From contig OU015503.1 in assembly GCA_907164885.2 (NCBI GenBank), forward strand, positions 126,567,764-126,631,763: a stretch of 64,000 nt of DNA, read 5' to 3'. The notes beneath the pieces are model-generated. The model had not been told where the DNA came from. It saw nothing but the letters and a program-made list of their open reading frames with translations, and searched no databases. Shown piece after piece: positions 11,963-22,346 of this stretch. The DNA is from Dolomedes plantarius (Eukaryota > Arthropoda > Arachnida > Araneae > Dolomedidae). How positions within the stretch are numbered: the first letter of the stretch is position 1; the number at the start of each line of letters is the position of its first letter. Made by a program: the position numbers and the translations under genes.

Positions 11963-12526
11963 AATAGTTTCCTTGTAGGAATTAAAGTTCTATAATTCAG
12001 TCCCTAATTTCAGAATACAAATGCATAGACATTTAAAGAGTTAAATTTATTTGGAACAGAAGTTACAATTTATTGTGCTGTATGCGAAAAATTTACATTC
12101 ATACAGATAAATAGTCATAGAATTATTTATTAGTCTTTAATTTAATCTTATTACCACACTAAAACTAAAAATAAGAACCATAACAGAGCAGACGATTGAA
12201 ATCAATAAAATCGATATTTGGAGTCATTAGTTGAATCGGTTTTGCTTAAGGATGCAAGTTTTCAAAGTCATATCAAAATATAAGAAAGAAATAGAAAAAT
12301 ATATTAGTGAAAAAAAGCTAAAAGAAATGCAAAATATTTTCTGAATAAGGAAATGTTAAAAATCATTAGATTAATCGGGAATCAATTTGTAACTGCAATC
12401 ATACACTACTCAACTCCTTTTCTCTTTCGAACGTGTTGTTCAATGGCGGTATTTGTGCATTTTTGTATTTACCGGTGGAAGAAGAATTACTTTTTGAGTT
12501 TAATAGCGTTTAACAAGTTTTAAATC
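11963..12526. promoter_or_regulatory. Shared upstream region of CLUAP1 and PHF10
   Basis: The start codons of CLUAP1 (minus, 11962) and PHF10 (plus, 12527) face away from each other across 564 bp. No other gene lies between, so the region must carry the promoters and 5' UTRs of both genes, or a single bidirectional promoter. It is AT-rich with no obvious CpG island. I saw no clear TATA box in a fixed position. An unspliced 5' UTR for both genes is assumed, not shown. Confidence 0.7.
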
Positions 12527-14194
12527 ATGCAGAGTACAGAAGAAACATCTAATTGGATTCCTACTTCCTTTGTGTCAACATCGGAAGCTGGTGAAGGGGA
12601 TTCTGTAAGTTCTTTTCAGTCTATTACAACTCCCGGATCAACCGCTGTTGATCAGCAATCCAATGATCAGTCTTTCGATGTCAGCCATCAGAAGTCGTCG
12701 GTTAGCAATGAAGAAAATATGGAAAAGACAAGTGCCGAAACTACTAATGCCATTAACGTATTTGAAGAGGACGCGCGGAGTTCTTGGAGTGAAGAACCAA
12801 AACAAACGGAATTTAAAGAGACTGTTATTGATGACAGTTCTCGGAACAGTGTAAGTAGTCAAAAAAGTTCTTCAAAAAAACCGTGTTCCGATGATGAAGA
12901 AACTAAGCGTGAGTTTCCTCCTGAAAATTTATTTGAATATATGTGGCCACAAGAAAATGGTGAGTTTTTTATCCTACAGGAACAAATATGTGACTATTTA
13001 AATGTAAAGTCTTTTAAAAGGAAATATCCAGATCTCGTTAGACGGAGTGTAGATGTAGGAGAAAAAAAGTTTTTAAAAGAGAAAGGTGTTGTTACTGAAA
13101 TGCAGTGTGATTTGGGACTCACTGCTCTACGCTCTGAGGAAGTACTAGAGCTCTTGAGCAAAGACTATCCTGATCATTACAAAGAATACATTAAAGTGTT
13201 AAGGGATAAAGAACAACAAAGTATTAGTGAAAAACACAAGGAATATGCTGCAACAAGTTCTGATAAGGGCAAAATGGTTGATTTGGTGAAGAAAGCTGTA
13301 CAATCGGCTGCAGAATATAATGCCCATTTAAACCAAGAGAGGAGAGAAGAGCGTAAATCTTGTATGGACCTTCAGACTTATACTATTCATTATCCTGTTA
13401 AGACTACTAAAGTTAAAAAGAATACAAAGCCTGGAAAGTATCCTGTGGCACTGCTGCCTGGACAGTTTCAGGATTATTACAAAGATTATACTCCTGAAGA
13501 GTTGAAGTACCTTCCAGTGAACACAGTGTTGTATGGACCTTTAAAAGAATTAAATTCTCTAAAAGCACTGTCTGATGGAAGTCAGTCGGACTCTGATGAC
13601 AGTACTGCATCAGATGGATCATGTTGTAGTTCTAGCCAAGGGACTCACGATGACAGTAGTTCGGGATCTGAGAAGCCTGAAGGGAATAAGAAATCTGCTA
13701 TGCCTGGCTCTCCTTATCATCCAAAAGTTAAACCAAATGCTATGTGCAAAGTGTGCAAGACTGGAAGTGAAGGTAAATTGAAAGATGGAAAACTAGAAGA
13801 GCTTCTGCACTGTTCTGATTGTGAGAATAGTGCTCATCCTTCATGTATTGGTTTGACTTCTAATGTGGTGGCTGTTGTGAAGACTTATCCATGGCAATGT
13901 ATGGATTGCAAGATATGTTCACACTGTAGGGACCCCAATGAAGAAGACAAAATGTTATTTTGTGATATATGTGATCGAGGATACCATACCTTTTGTGTGG
14001 GCTTGAAAAGTCTACCTCAGGGTAAATGGATTTGCCGCCAGTGTGGAGCCTGTTCTGTTTGTGGGGTGAATCGGCCAGGTCCAGAGTCATCAAAAGCACA
14101 GTGGCAGTATGAAATAAGTAGAGCAACTGAGAATGATGTCAAAAATCGCCATCCAAAATTGTTGTGTTTGTCTTGTTTTAAGAAGAAACGATAG
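12527..14194 (+). CDS. PHF10: PHF10 / BAF45A, PBAF chromatin-remodelling subunit (single exon)
   Basis: PHD finger protein 10 (SAYP in flies) is a subunit of the PBAF SWI/SNF complex and acts in the nucleus on chromatin. The uninterrupted ORF gives 555 aa. Residues 1-129 are Ser/Thr/Glu-rich and low in complexity. Residues about 130-335 form the SAY region (opening FPPENLFEYMWPQENGEFFI; later LLPGQFQDYYKDYTPEELKY). Residues about 352-388 are an acidic Ser/Asp linker. Two tandem PHD fingers follow: about 407-463 (CKVCKTG, then HCSDCENSAHPSC) and about 464-512 (CSHCRDPNEEDKMLFCDICD, GYHTFC, WICRQC), with zinc ligands intact. The human protein is 498 aa. Vertebrate PHF10 has many introns, whereas this copy has none. 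It is head-to-head with CLUAP1. The frame is intact, so it is probably functional, but it could be a retrogene. Confidence 0.93.
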   Translation: MQSTEETSNWIPTSFVSTSEAGEGDSVSSFQSITTPGSTAVDQQSNDQSFDVSHQKSSVSNEENMEKTSAETTNAINVFEEDARSSWSEEPKQTEFKETVIDDSSRNSVSSQKSSSKKPCSDDEETKREFPPENLFEYMWPQENGEFFILQEQICDYLNVKSFKRKYPDLVRRSVDVGEKKFLKEKGVVTEMQCDLGLTALRSEEVLELLSKDYPDHYKEYIKVLRDKEQQSISEKHKEYAATSSDKGKMVDLVKKAVQSAAEYNAHLNQERREERKSCMDLQTYTIHYPVKTTKVKKNTKPGKYPVALLPGQFQDYYKDYTPEELKYLPVNTVLYGPLKELNSLKALSDGSQSDSDDSTASDGSCCSSSQGTHDDSSSGSEKPEGNKKSAMPGSPYHPKVKPNAMCKVCKTGSEGKLKDGKLEELLHCSDCENSAHPSCIGLTSNVVAVVKTYPWQCMDCKICSHCRDPNEEDKMLFCDICDRGYHTFCVGLKSLPQGKWICRQCGACSVCGVNRPGPESSKAQWQYEISRATENDVKNRHPKLLCLSCFKKKR

Positions 14195-14452
14195 TGCAAC
14201 TGTATATTGCTATTTAAAATCAAGTCCTCTTTCATTTAATTTTCTATTTCTGCACACTGTTAGTGAAGTGCAATTTGATTTGTGTGTATCAACTAAAATG
14301 TGCTCATGTATTTAACAGATTACCTGAGATTATTATATAACAAAATATAGGAGATGTGTAAATAGTGGTTTCCTGGACTATGTTTTGCTGTAATGCAGCA
14401 TACATCTTTCATTTATAAAAATGTTAATGCATTTACTACATTAATATTTAAA

Positions 14453-14458
14453 AATAAA
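14453..14458 (+). terminator. Candidate PHF10 polyadenylation signal
   Basis: AATAAA about 260 nt after the PHF10 stop codon. It is the first canonical hexamer seen in the plausible 3' UTR. Transcript evidence would be needed to choose between this and later sites. Confidence 0.4.
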
Positions 14459-15592
14459 TTTTATTGCAGTATTGTCCACATAATTATTTCCATACTTTAT
14501 TTAAAGAACATATTCCTAATTTTTAAACTGTCTTATGATTGGCTGATTTATCATTTTTATACTGCATGGCATTCTTTTTGTGAAGTTTTGCTGTGAATAT
14601 CAATTTTAGCGAACTTCAATCTCAAACTCCACTATCCTCATCATGCAAGGCAAGTGGACTGATCTCTGAAACCATGCAAATGATGTATATCCACCCTGTA
14701 TCCATTACATTATGCTGCAATAGCTTTATTCCCCCACCCCCACGAAGAAAAATTAAAACTGGTAAAGTTAGCTGACATTACACATTTTAAAAAACGGTAT
14801 TAGTAAACATTTTATGTGATATTTTTAACTAGAAACCAAAAACATTAAATTTCTGAGCATCCGCCCCTCATAAGAGGAAAAAATGCTAGAACAACAGGAT
14901 AAATGACACAAATTGCAGAGTTTAATAAAAATCAAGTACAAAGAAACACTTTTTTAAAAAGCTTTGAGCATAAATAAATTCTTAATTATCAACAAACAAA
15001 TGAAAAACTTCATAAAAATAAAGATATAAATGTGAGTAAATTTATAAATGACAAACTGAAATGTTAAACCTTTGATATTATGTATGAAACATCAAAGTAT
15101 ATAAAGAATGGTTCAGTTTTTAAGGAAACTCAATCTTGTGCTGTGCGAAATAGGCAAGTAAGATTGTCGTATAATAAGGGCTGTTAGAGTAACACATTCA
15201 TTGCCTATTTTCAGTGAGGATGATACAATAGCAAATAATGAAGTTATGTAAATGTTTCATATTTATATGTGTTTTAGATCATTTGTCTTAAAAAAATTAA
15301 TTACTGGTATAAATTCAATTATAATTAAATAATAAATATTTTATTTATAATTAGATTCTAAATTTTAAAATTTATTTTCTATCTTAAAAAAATGATTAAC
15401 ACATAGATCACAGCTTGGCTGGTATATAGTACTTGTACCATTCTATTTAGTTTTTTCAGTGAGATTTCACCTTGAAAATTGAGGTAGCTTTCAGAGTCTT
15501 GGAATTCTAGTATCGTGTTCTCTCTTTGGTTCTGCAATTTTCTTACTGTGAAACTATCTGTCACAAATGAACAAGACAGAAGGTTTGGTTTT

Positions 15593-15763
15593 GGAGTGCT
15601 ACGGTGAACTTTTTGCTACTTGAGGGCTAATTAGGCCGGGACCTACATTTTAAAGCTGATTCCAAATGGCTACAAACATCCATGCCAACAGTTGGACTCT
15701 AACCCACAGGATATGAACTGAATGCCAGTGCCTTAGCCATTTGGTCATCCCCTGGCTAAAAAA
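15593..15763 (-). repeat. tRNA-derived SINE, copy 1
   Basis: On the minus strand the sequence carries a pol III A box-like stretch (complement of 15725-15739, tggctaaggcactgg) and a B box-like stretch (complement of 15694-15705, gggttagagtcc), with tRNA-like spacing. The same sequence recurs near 62760-62933, sharing ctacaaacatccat and the promoter boxes. It is a dispersed SINE, not a functional tRNA gene. Confidence 0.7.
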
Positions 15764-15928
15764 CATGCAAAGACGAAAGGAAGAACATGCAAATGAAAAG
15801 GATTGAACAATTTTTAAAAAATGAGCATTGTGAAACATGAAATGTTTTTAAGAATAAACTTTACTTTAACAGCTTATGAAACTTAGAACACCTACTAACA
15901 CAGAAAAAAAAAAAATTTATAAATTAAG

Positions 15929-15946
15929 GGGGGGGGGGGGGGGGGG
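15929..15946. repeat. Poly-G homopolymer run
   Basis: A run of about 18 G residues in otherwise AT-rich sequence. It is a likely length-polymorphic or assembly-sensitive site and could form a G-quadruplex-like structure. Confidence 0.8.
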
Positions 15947-16436
15947 AAGAAAGAAATTAGAAATAAAGTAAAACCGATTTTGCTTTTTCTAAAAACCAAT
16001 AATATAGAATTACCATTTTATAGAAAAATTTGACTTAAATCTAAACCTTGCATAGCTTTGAACATACATGCACAAACACACAAAAAAAGAACAATGTGAG
16101 GAAATCCGAAAAATAAAAAATACTAATTTCTAAAAAAATTATTTTCAGTTTTAAAGACTTATTTTTTAAATTAGCAGCAAACAATTGTAACACCAAATAT
16201 AAATTTTTTTTCTTCTGAAAATTAAAGGTCTAATAAAGTGAATAAATTTATGAAATGTACAAATAAATTTTAAACATTTCAATACATTAAACATCCAAAA
16301 GAACCAAAAAGACATTTTATTAAGCAAAGCAAACTTCAATTGAGCGAGTAGGATTACTTTAAATTCGGAGGCTACCACAGTGAAATCTTTAATGTTGCTC
16401 AAGTACGAGTACGATATGCCAGTCAAGTACTGTGTA

Positions 16437-16513
16437 TTAAGGAATCAAGCTCTCCAAAATAGGTAGCCTGTCCTGGAGCCTCATGAAAACTGCATTGTGT
16501 GCCAGATCCTTGG
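16437..16513 (-). other. Unassigned candidate terminal coding exon
   Basis: A minus-strand segment preceded by a good splice acceptor (ctttctttcag at 16514-16524) reads KDLAHNAVFMRLQDRLPIL, then ESLIP and a TAA stop, if entered in phase with two leading bases. Its composition is more coding-like than its surroundings. I do not recognise the peptide. NPLOC4 already has a complete last exon at 22347-22489, so this would be an alternative 3' end, part of another gene, or chance. Confidence 0.25.
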
Positions 16514-19352
16514 CTGAAAGAAAGATCCGAGATTGAAATAAATCAAAACAAGAATTAACTAGCAAAAATTTTAAATTGATTGCTCTTATATAACTTGTAT
16601 ATTATTACTACAGATATTGAACATTGTATTTACAAAGACTTTTTTTTTTTTCAGAAACTGGTTTTGTTCTTAAAAACTATGGTTTAAAAGTAGTTTGTCT
16701 ATATTCGGCACCTCTGGTTTTTTTTTTAAGTTTTCAATAAAATTCATGTTTTGTAAACATTCATTTTCTATATTTTTTCCCGATATTTAATTTTTGACCT
16801 ACATAATGAAACTTAGTAAGTTTAGGATTTCTTTGCAAATATTTAAGCTGTTTTATTAATTTATTTTTTATCTACAAATATTCTAATGTTTTTTATTTTC
16901 TGATTATCTTATTAATTATATCCAAATTTTGTTAAAGTAAAAAAGTGGATACCCCTTGGTGCAGTTTGGCGAAGTTTTCAAAATTCACCAAAATTATACT
17001 AAAAGACAACAGTTGTTAAGTTCATATGCAGGAGGATGTTGAAATCATTTCAGGAAAAGGCTCCTGTAAAGAAATAAGTACATCTTCTGACATGGGCAGT
17101 AAATGTGGCAAAGTTTTTGCTATCTTATCCATTTATAACATTGATTGTAGAATATATAACTTTGTATTTAATGGATTTATCTTCAGTGACATAGATACAA
17201 AGTGTTTATTACTGTCAGCCTAAAATTAACCTTCGACTAAAGATTTTTTTTTTTATTAGTGCTTGTTTTTATTTTATTGTTTGCATTACAATATCCTGTT
17301 CTTTAGTTTCAATTATGAAGAGAGATTGTCATTTAGGATTTATTCTGAAATATTTATGCTATTTAAATTATCTAAAACTGACTGTATATTATGTATATAC
17401 ATGTCATTTTGGTACAGATGTGTGATACAGTGTTTCCCTAAATTCCTCATTAGTTAAAATCTATTTGGTGCTGTTTGAAAACTTTCTGCCGAGTGGCACA
17501 GGATATGGAACCCTTCCCTGTGTTCTCATTTCACAACTATAAATTTTTATGCAACATTTTTGTATCTACACTGGGATTTATATTTTTATGCAAAATTTTA
17601 TTAAGAAACTGTCACTGTAGATTATTTGTATGCAATGTAAAAGTTGTCAAGAAATTTATGAATCTAATTGTATGTAATAATTTATAAAAATTTTATATCC
17701 TTCACAAAAGATCAGAATTTTTATTAAAAAAAATTGTTATATAAGTAAGAAGTATCTTTTTTTTAATATCTTATATTTGTGTTTAATTATATACTTTTTA
17801 TTTCTAAGATTTCAGTCATTATATTGTTGATTTTATACTCCATTTATAAGCAAAAGCTTTTTAGTTAAGTGATCTTTGAAATATTTCTAAATACACTTTT
17901 AAAAGTTGCAACATTCTTAGTCACTTGTAATGACTCATAAATGTGATAATGCCTGCAAATATATATATCTCCAAATTGTCCATTACTAAGAGCAGTACCT
18001 TCCAGAAACCAGTACCTAAGAGAGGCTCAAGTGTTTTAACTTCTAAGATTTTAATTTGGATTACCAAATGTAACCTGTGACTGACCAGCATAACAAATAA
18101 TGTGTGTTGTGACTCATGGCCCATAGCCAGAGCATTCCAAACCAGGTGCATATAGGCTGCAGCTCCAGTTTTTGAAGGCATTACATGAGTCGGAGTCTAA
18201 TTTAGCCAGTTGCCATCACAATTTAGACCAAGCACCCCCAGGGGCAACATCTGGGGGGCTCACACCTTCTCTCCCCCTCTGAGCTCATAGAAGGACTTTC
18301 CAGTCTAGAGATTTAACATGCACACAATATATCCCACTTAACTACAGCAGAACAAAACAGTTGTAATCATCAGTGTCTTTGCATATTTATATCATTTCAT
18401 TTCCTTCTATTTACGTTTTACTTTTATTGGTAATGTATATCATACTACAATGTCCACAGCATATTCCAATTGAATGATGGCAAAAAAATAAGTAAATAAA
18501 ATGAATTTTTTTATCACACATTGGAGACTCCTTTGGTATTTATTCATTTACACTAGAACTACTAAGATGATTAATATGACTGGAGCTAAAGGCTGGCATA
18601 TACTAATCATGTCATACCATAGTGAAGAAACTCAATAAATACTTCACTGTGACAGCCATTTAATTTATGGGAACTCTACTTGCTTGTTTCATGTCGTGAG
18701 AAAGTGTTTTTGAGCAGGACAGATTTTTATTTTTCATAATGAAATATAGTCTTTTCGATTCTTTCTACATGTTTAGTGCATTGAAAACTATAGACTATAT
18801 CTTCATTTTTCAGCAGGATCATCTTCAAATGAATTATGCTCTTAATTAAATAAAGGTCTTTATAATTAATGTTAATATTTTTTTTAATATTGGTATTTCT
18901 TATGCATTTTTAAAAAATTTTGATACATCCTTATTTCTTCATATTTTTGCATAGTATGATGTTCAAAGTTATGCAAGATTTTAATTAAAGTTTACTCTTA
19001 ATATATTTTAAACTGCACAATCAGTTTTGTTTGAATGTTTTTCCAATATTTATCTTTCGTCTTGCATGTCTGAGATATAGTGTTACAGACAAAATCTTGC
19101 TGAATATTTATTAGGCCAGTACAAGTACTACACTGGGTAACTGCAGCACAGATTTACACAGGTGCCTGTAGCTGAATCTATTTTTCCTTTTTTTGGGCCT
19201 AGCCCTGTACTGTTTATCTTTGTACTTAGGGGCCATATGTCTACACAAATAAAGGATTAAAAATCCTTAAAATCAGTGGAGGTTTGTAAAAGAAAATTTT
19301 AGAAACAATCAAAGCAATCTTTAAATGTATGTTTTGATGATTTAAAAGTGAT

Positions 19353-19750
19353 TTTCAACCTTTTAATTCTAAGCCCCCTTTGGATGACCTTCATACTTTA
19401 TGCTCCCCTAGGCCTAAGCATACCAACATAAATGTAGGAGTTGAGGACAGCCACAGCACATGCACTAGCTACAAACTTATGAGTCCACTATGTTAGTGAC
19501 CCAGGCAGCCATACGAAGGCCAGGATTCAAGTAGATCTATGAAAGATGTGTGTGTTGACACAATGGTTCTATGCTGTTTACATCGATAACTCATTGAAAT
19601 CATAAAATAAATAAATAAAAAGGTAAAAAATACGGTAACTATCACATACCTAATTGCTGAATTTTAATTTCATTTTCACAAACCTTGTTAAAATGTTTTA
19701 CATATTTATTTCTAATCAACTGCATCTCCCCAGGTTGAGAACCACTGGTT
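19353..19750. mobile_element. hAT-like element remnant
   Basis: The left end reads agtgattttcaacct. The right end reads, on the opposite strand, cagtggttctcaacctgggg. These form imperfect inverted repeats of the hAT CAGTGGTTCTCAACC type about 400 bp apart. The flanks share tttaaa, but an exact 8-bp duplication could not be confirmed. No ORF survives. Confidence 0.6.
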
Positions 19751-20184
19751 TAAATGCCATAAATGAAAATGAAATGAATATACAATTAAATAACTGGAAG
19801 AGACATTCCCATGGAAATAGGCAATTTGATGGTGTATTTACATTTGTGTTCGTACAAATTTCTTCAGATTTTCTTGTATACTTATAAGATGCAAAAAAAG
19901 ACTTAATTTACATTGTAACTCTGACAATACTATTAGTATAATAAATAACAAAATCATGTATGCTTTCTACATGGGTTATTAAAAGGTAACACCTAAATTT
20001 GGTTTTTACTATACATGAACAATGTTGAGTGGGCTTAGACTGGCATATTTGTTTGTCATGTTAGTCTTGACGAGCAAAATAGCTGACTGAGCTAAACCTC
20101 AACAAGCAAAAATATCTTCCAGTCAGAGAGAATCAATTTTCAGAATTCACACGAAAAGATGCAGAATAAATTCAGTGCTTGACA

Positions 20185-20244
20185 GCAAAATCTACTAGTT
20201 TAAAAATATTTAGTTTCTTTGATTATTAAACTAGTAGATTTTGC
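20185..20244. repeat. Perfect 18-bp inverted repeat (hairpin)
   Basis: The arm gcaaaatctactagttta at 20185-20202 is matched exactly by its reverse complement at 20227-20244, with a 24-nt loop. It contains the palindromic actagt core. It lies just outside the mariner remnant and is not explained by that element's termini. Confidence 0.85.
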
Positions 20245-20489
20245 CTGAAAGAACTTGACCTGAATTATAATATAATACTTCTCCTATGTGACAAACATGA
20301 TATATAATTTTCTTATTTTATAGTGTTCTTAAGTTTTGTTGTTTCTGTAAGATTTGTAGCATGGTATAAGCCATGATTTGAAATCAATCTGATAGTTTTA
20401 CTTTTCTTCCTCACATCACAAATAATGCTGTATTATTCATACTTCAATTAATAGAAATATTAATTTTATTTACAAAATGTATTATGCTC

Positions 20490-21691
20490 TTTTGATAAGT
20501 CCATGCAAAAATATAAAAAAAAATATTTCAAAGTTTTCTACATAATCTCCCTTAAGGGTGATACATTTAGTCGAATGATTTTCAAGCTTTTTTATACTCT
20601 CCATAAATTAAGACTTGTCAAACTTGGCAAAATAAGAGTTATTTCGTCAGATTTTGATGCAAGTTTCAGGTCTGCAACAAATTTTTTCATATTTGGGAAC
20701 AAGTAGTAATCCAAGGGGGGCCAAATCTGGAGGATTCAGAGGATGGGGAAACATTTCACAGCATCATCATTCTAACAGTTTCGTCACTGTAATCGCAGAC
20801 AAATGAACCAGAGAATTGTCATAATGGAAAAGAATTTTTTTCCCATAAACATGGGTTTTTTAACTTAATTTTACTATTTAAGCAATCCAGTAAAGATGGA
20901 TAGTACTTTCCTATGATTATTTTGTCCTTTTCGAAACAATCCATAAGGATTATTCCATGGGTGTCCTCCAAAACAATGGCCATAACCTTTCCTAAGATGG
21001 AATCGTTTTCGCTTTCCTTGGTGCAGGTTCACCTGTTTCAATTCTTTCATTTCTGGCTGGTAGTGATGTATCCATGTTTCATCAACTGTTATGAAATTAC
21101 GAAAAAATTCATCTGGATTTCTTAAACAGTTCCAAATAGTGTACTTTGCAACTGTTAGCAAATGCATCTTACCTTGCCGATAGCTTTCTTGTGTACAAAT
21201 ATTCATACAATATATTATGCAACCCTCTGATGAGATGCCAACAGCCTTAGAAATCTCACATACCTTTAATCATCTATCCTTCATCACCATATCATAGACT
21301 TTTTCAACAATTTCTGGGATAAGTGACCAGAGCAGGGAGAAAATAATGTCTAGTGTCACTTGTGCAGATTCGGCCACCATGAAAATTAACAAACCACTTG
21401 TAAATAATTTTATGCAAAAGTGCAGACTCTCCACATTTATCGACAGGATTTAGTTTCTACCACTGTTTTGCCTCTTGAAAACAAATGTTTTATCAACACG
21501 TGGAGCTTGTTTTTATCTTTCATGTGAGCAGTAACAAAAATGGATTGACTAAAATAGTTGTCAAACATAGACTAAGCATTGAATATGTATGAAATTTGAC
21601 ATGAGTGCTTTTGATGTATGCTAAATGTGAAGGCAAAAACAATTTCAGTGCAGAGGCACCATTTCTCAGATTTTGCATGGCCTAACCAAAC
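20490..21691 (-). mobile_element. mariner element, decayed
   Basis: An element of about 1.2 kb whose ends form imperfect inverted repeats around ccatgcaaaa (20501-20510) and ttttgcatgg (21671-21680). On the minus strand the transposase shows FITVDETWIHHYQPEMKELK, containing the first catalytic Asp. After a frameshift come a YYPSLLD segment and HYDNSLVH with the second catalytic Asp. Several frame breaks make it inactive. It sits downstream of the NPLOC4 stop. Confidence 0.8.
20874..21206 (-). pseudogene. mariner transposase fragment
   Basis: Open segment of the mariner transposase covering the region around the first catalytic Asp (VDETWIHHYQPE). The frame is lost downstream, where the correct continuation moves to another frame (residues such as HGIILMDCFEKDKIIIGKYY). 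The helix-turn-helix region expected upstream, towards 21690, is too degraded to follow. Transposases of this type cut and paste the element at TA sites; this copy cannot. Confidence 0.75.
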
Positions 21692-22208
21692 AACTCTCTC
21701 AAACTTTAAGATCTAAAATCAGACTTACCTCATCTTGTTATCTGTTAGCCTGTTAATGGAAAAATTCAGTTATGTGATTAAAATTACTATCGAGAAATCT
21801 GAAATTCTTTGTAAACTTAAAAATAAAAAAATTATATATAAAACAATATCTATTTCATGAACAGGTACTAAATAAGATAAATAAATTTATTTGACTATAT
21901 TTGCTTTCTGTTACAAACATTTCATAAGATTACAAGTCAAGAAATGTGGACAAGTTCAAAATGCTCTTTTTTCCCTCCTTTTCAAACAGACCACTTAAAG
22001 CATTGCAATATCTAACTTTTGAAAAGCTAACAATCAATAGTAACAAAAAGCTTTCAAAGCTGTCTAATAGTAATTTTGTTTGCTCTAATAAATGGTAGTT
22101 ACAGCTCAGCGGCCCAAAGTCATACAATGAAACAAGCGATGAAAAAAGAAAAAGAAAATAAACCAGAGGCACTGGTGGACTTAAAGGGTCAAGAGTTACT
22201 TCAAAGTG

Positions 22209-22214
22209 TTTATT
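22209..22214 (-). terminator. Candidate NPLOC4 polyadenylation signal
   Basis: Reads AATAAA on the minus strand, 133 nt past the NPLOC4 stop codon. It is the first canonical hexamer downstream and fits a short 3' UTR. Confidence 0.5.
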
Positions 22215-22346
22215 TATTCTGAAAAAGAAAAAAAAAATCACAGTTCTCTGGTAATTGTTTCTTTCTCTGAAAAATTATCACAAGTAGTCATGAAGCTGAG
22301 ATGTTTTTACAGTCTTAGAACCAGGTGCATTCAAAAAAGTTTGCTT

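Larger units (their letters stand above)
14459..20489. other. Intergenic region between PHF10 and NPLOC4
   Basis: About 6 kb with no supported multi-exon gene. It holds a tRNA-derived SINE (15593-15763), an 18-nt poly-G run (15929-15946), one unassigned candidate coding exon (16437-16513), an unclassified moderately GC-rich repeat (about 17930-18310), a hAT-like remnant (19353-19750) and a perfect hairpin (20185-20244). Short ORFs elsewhere are low-complexity translations. Confidence 0.5.

Noticed and set aside
12638..14235. Several ORFs of 60-90 aa in other frames over PHF10
   Set aside because: They are shadows of the PHF10 coding sequence.
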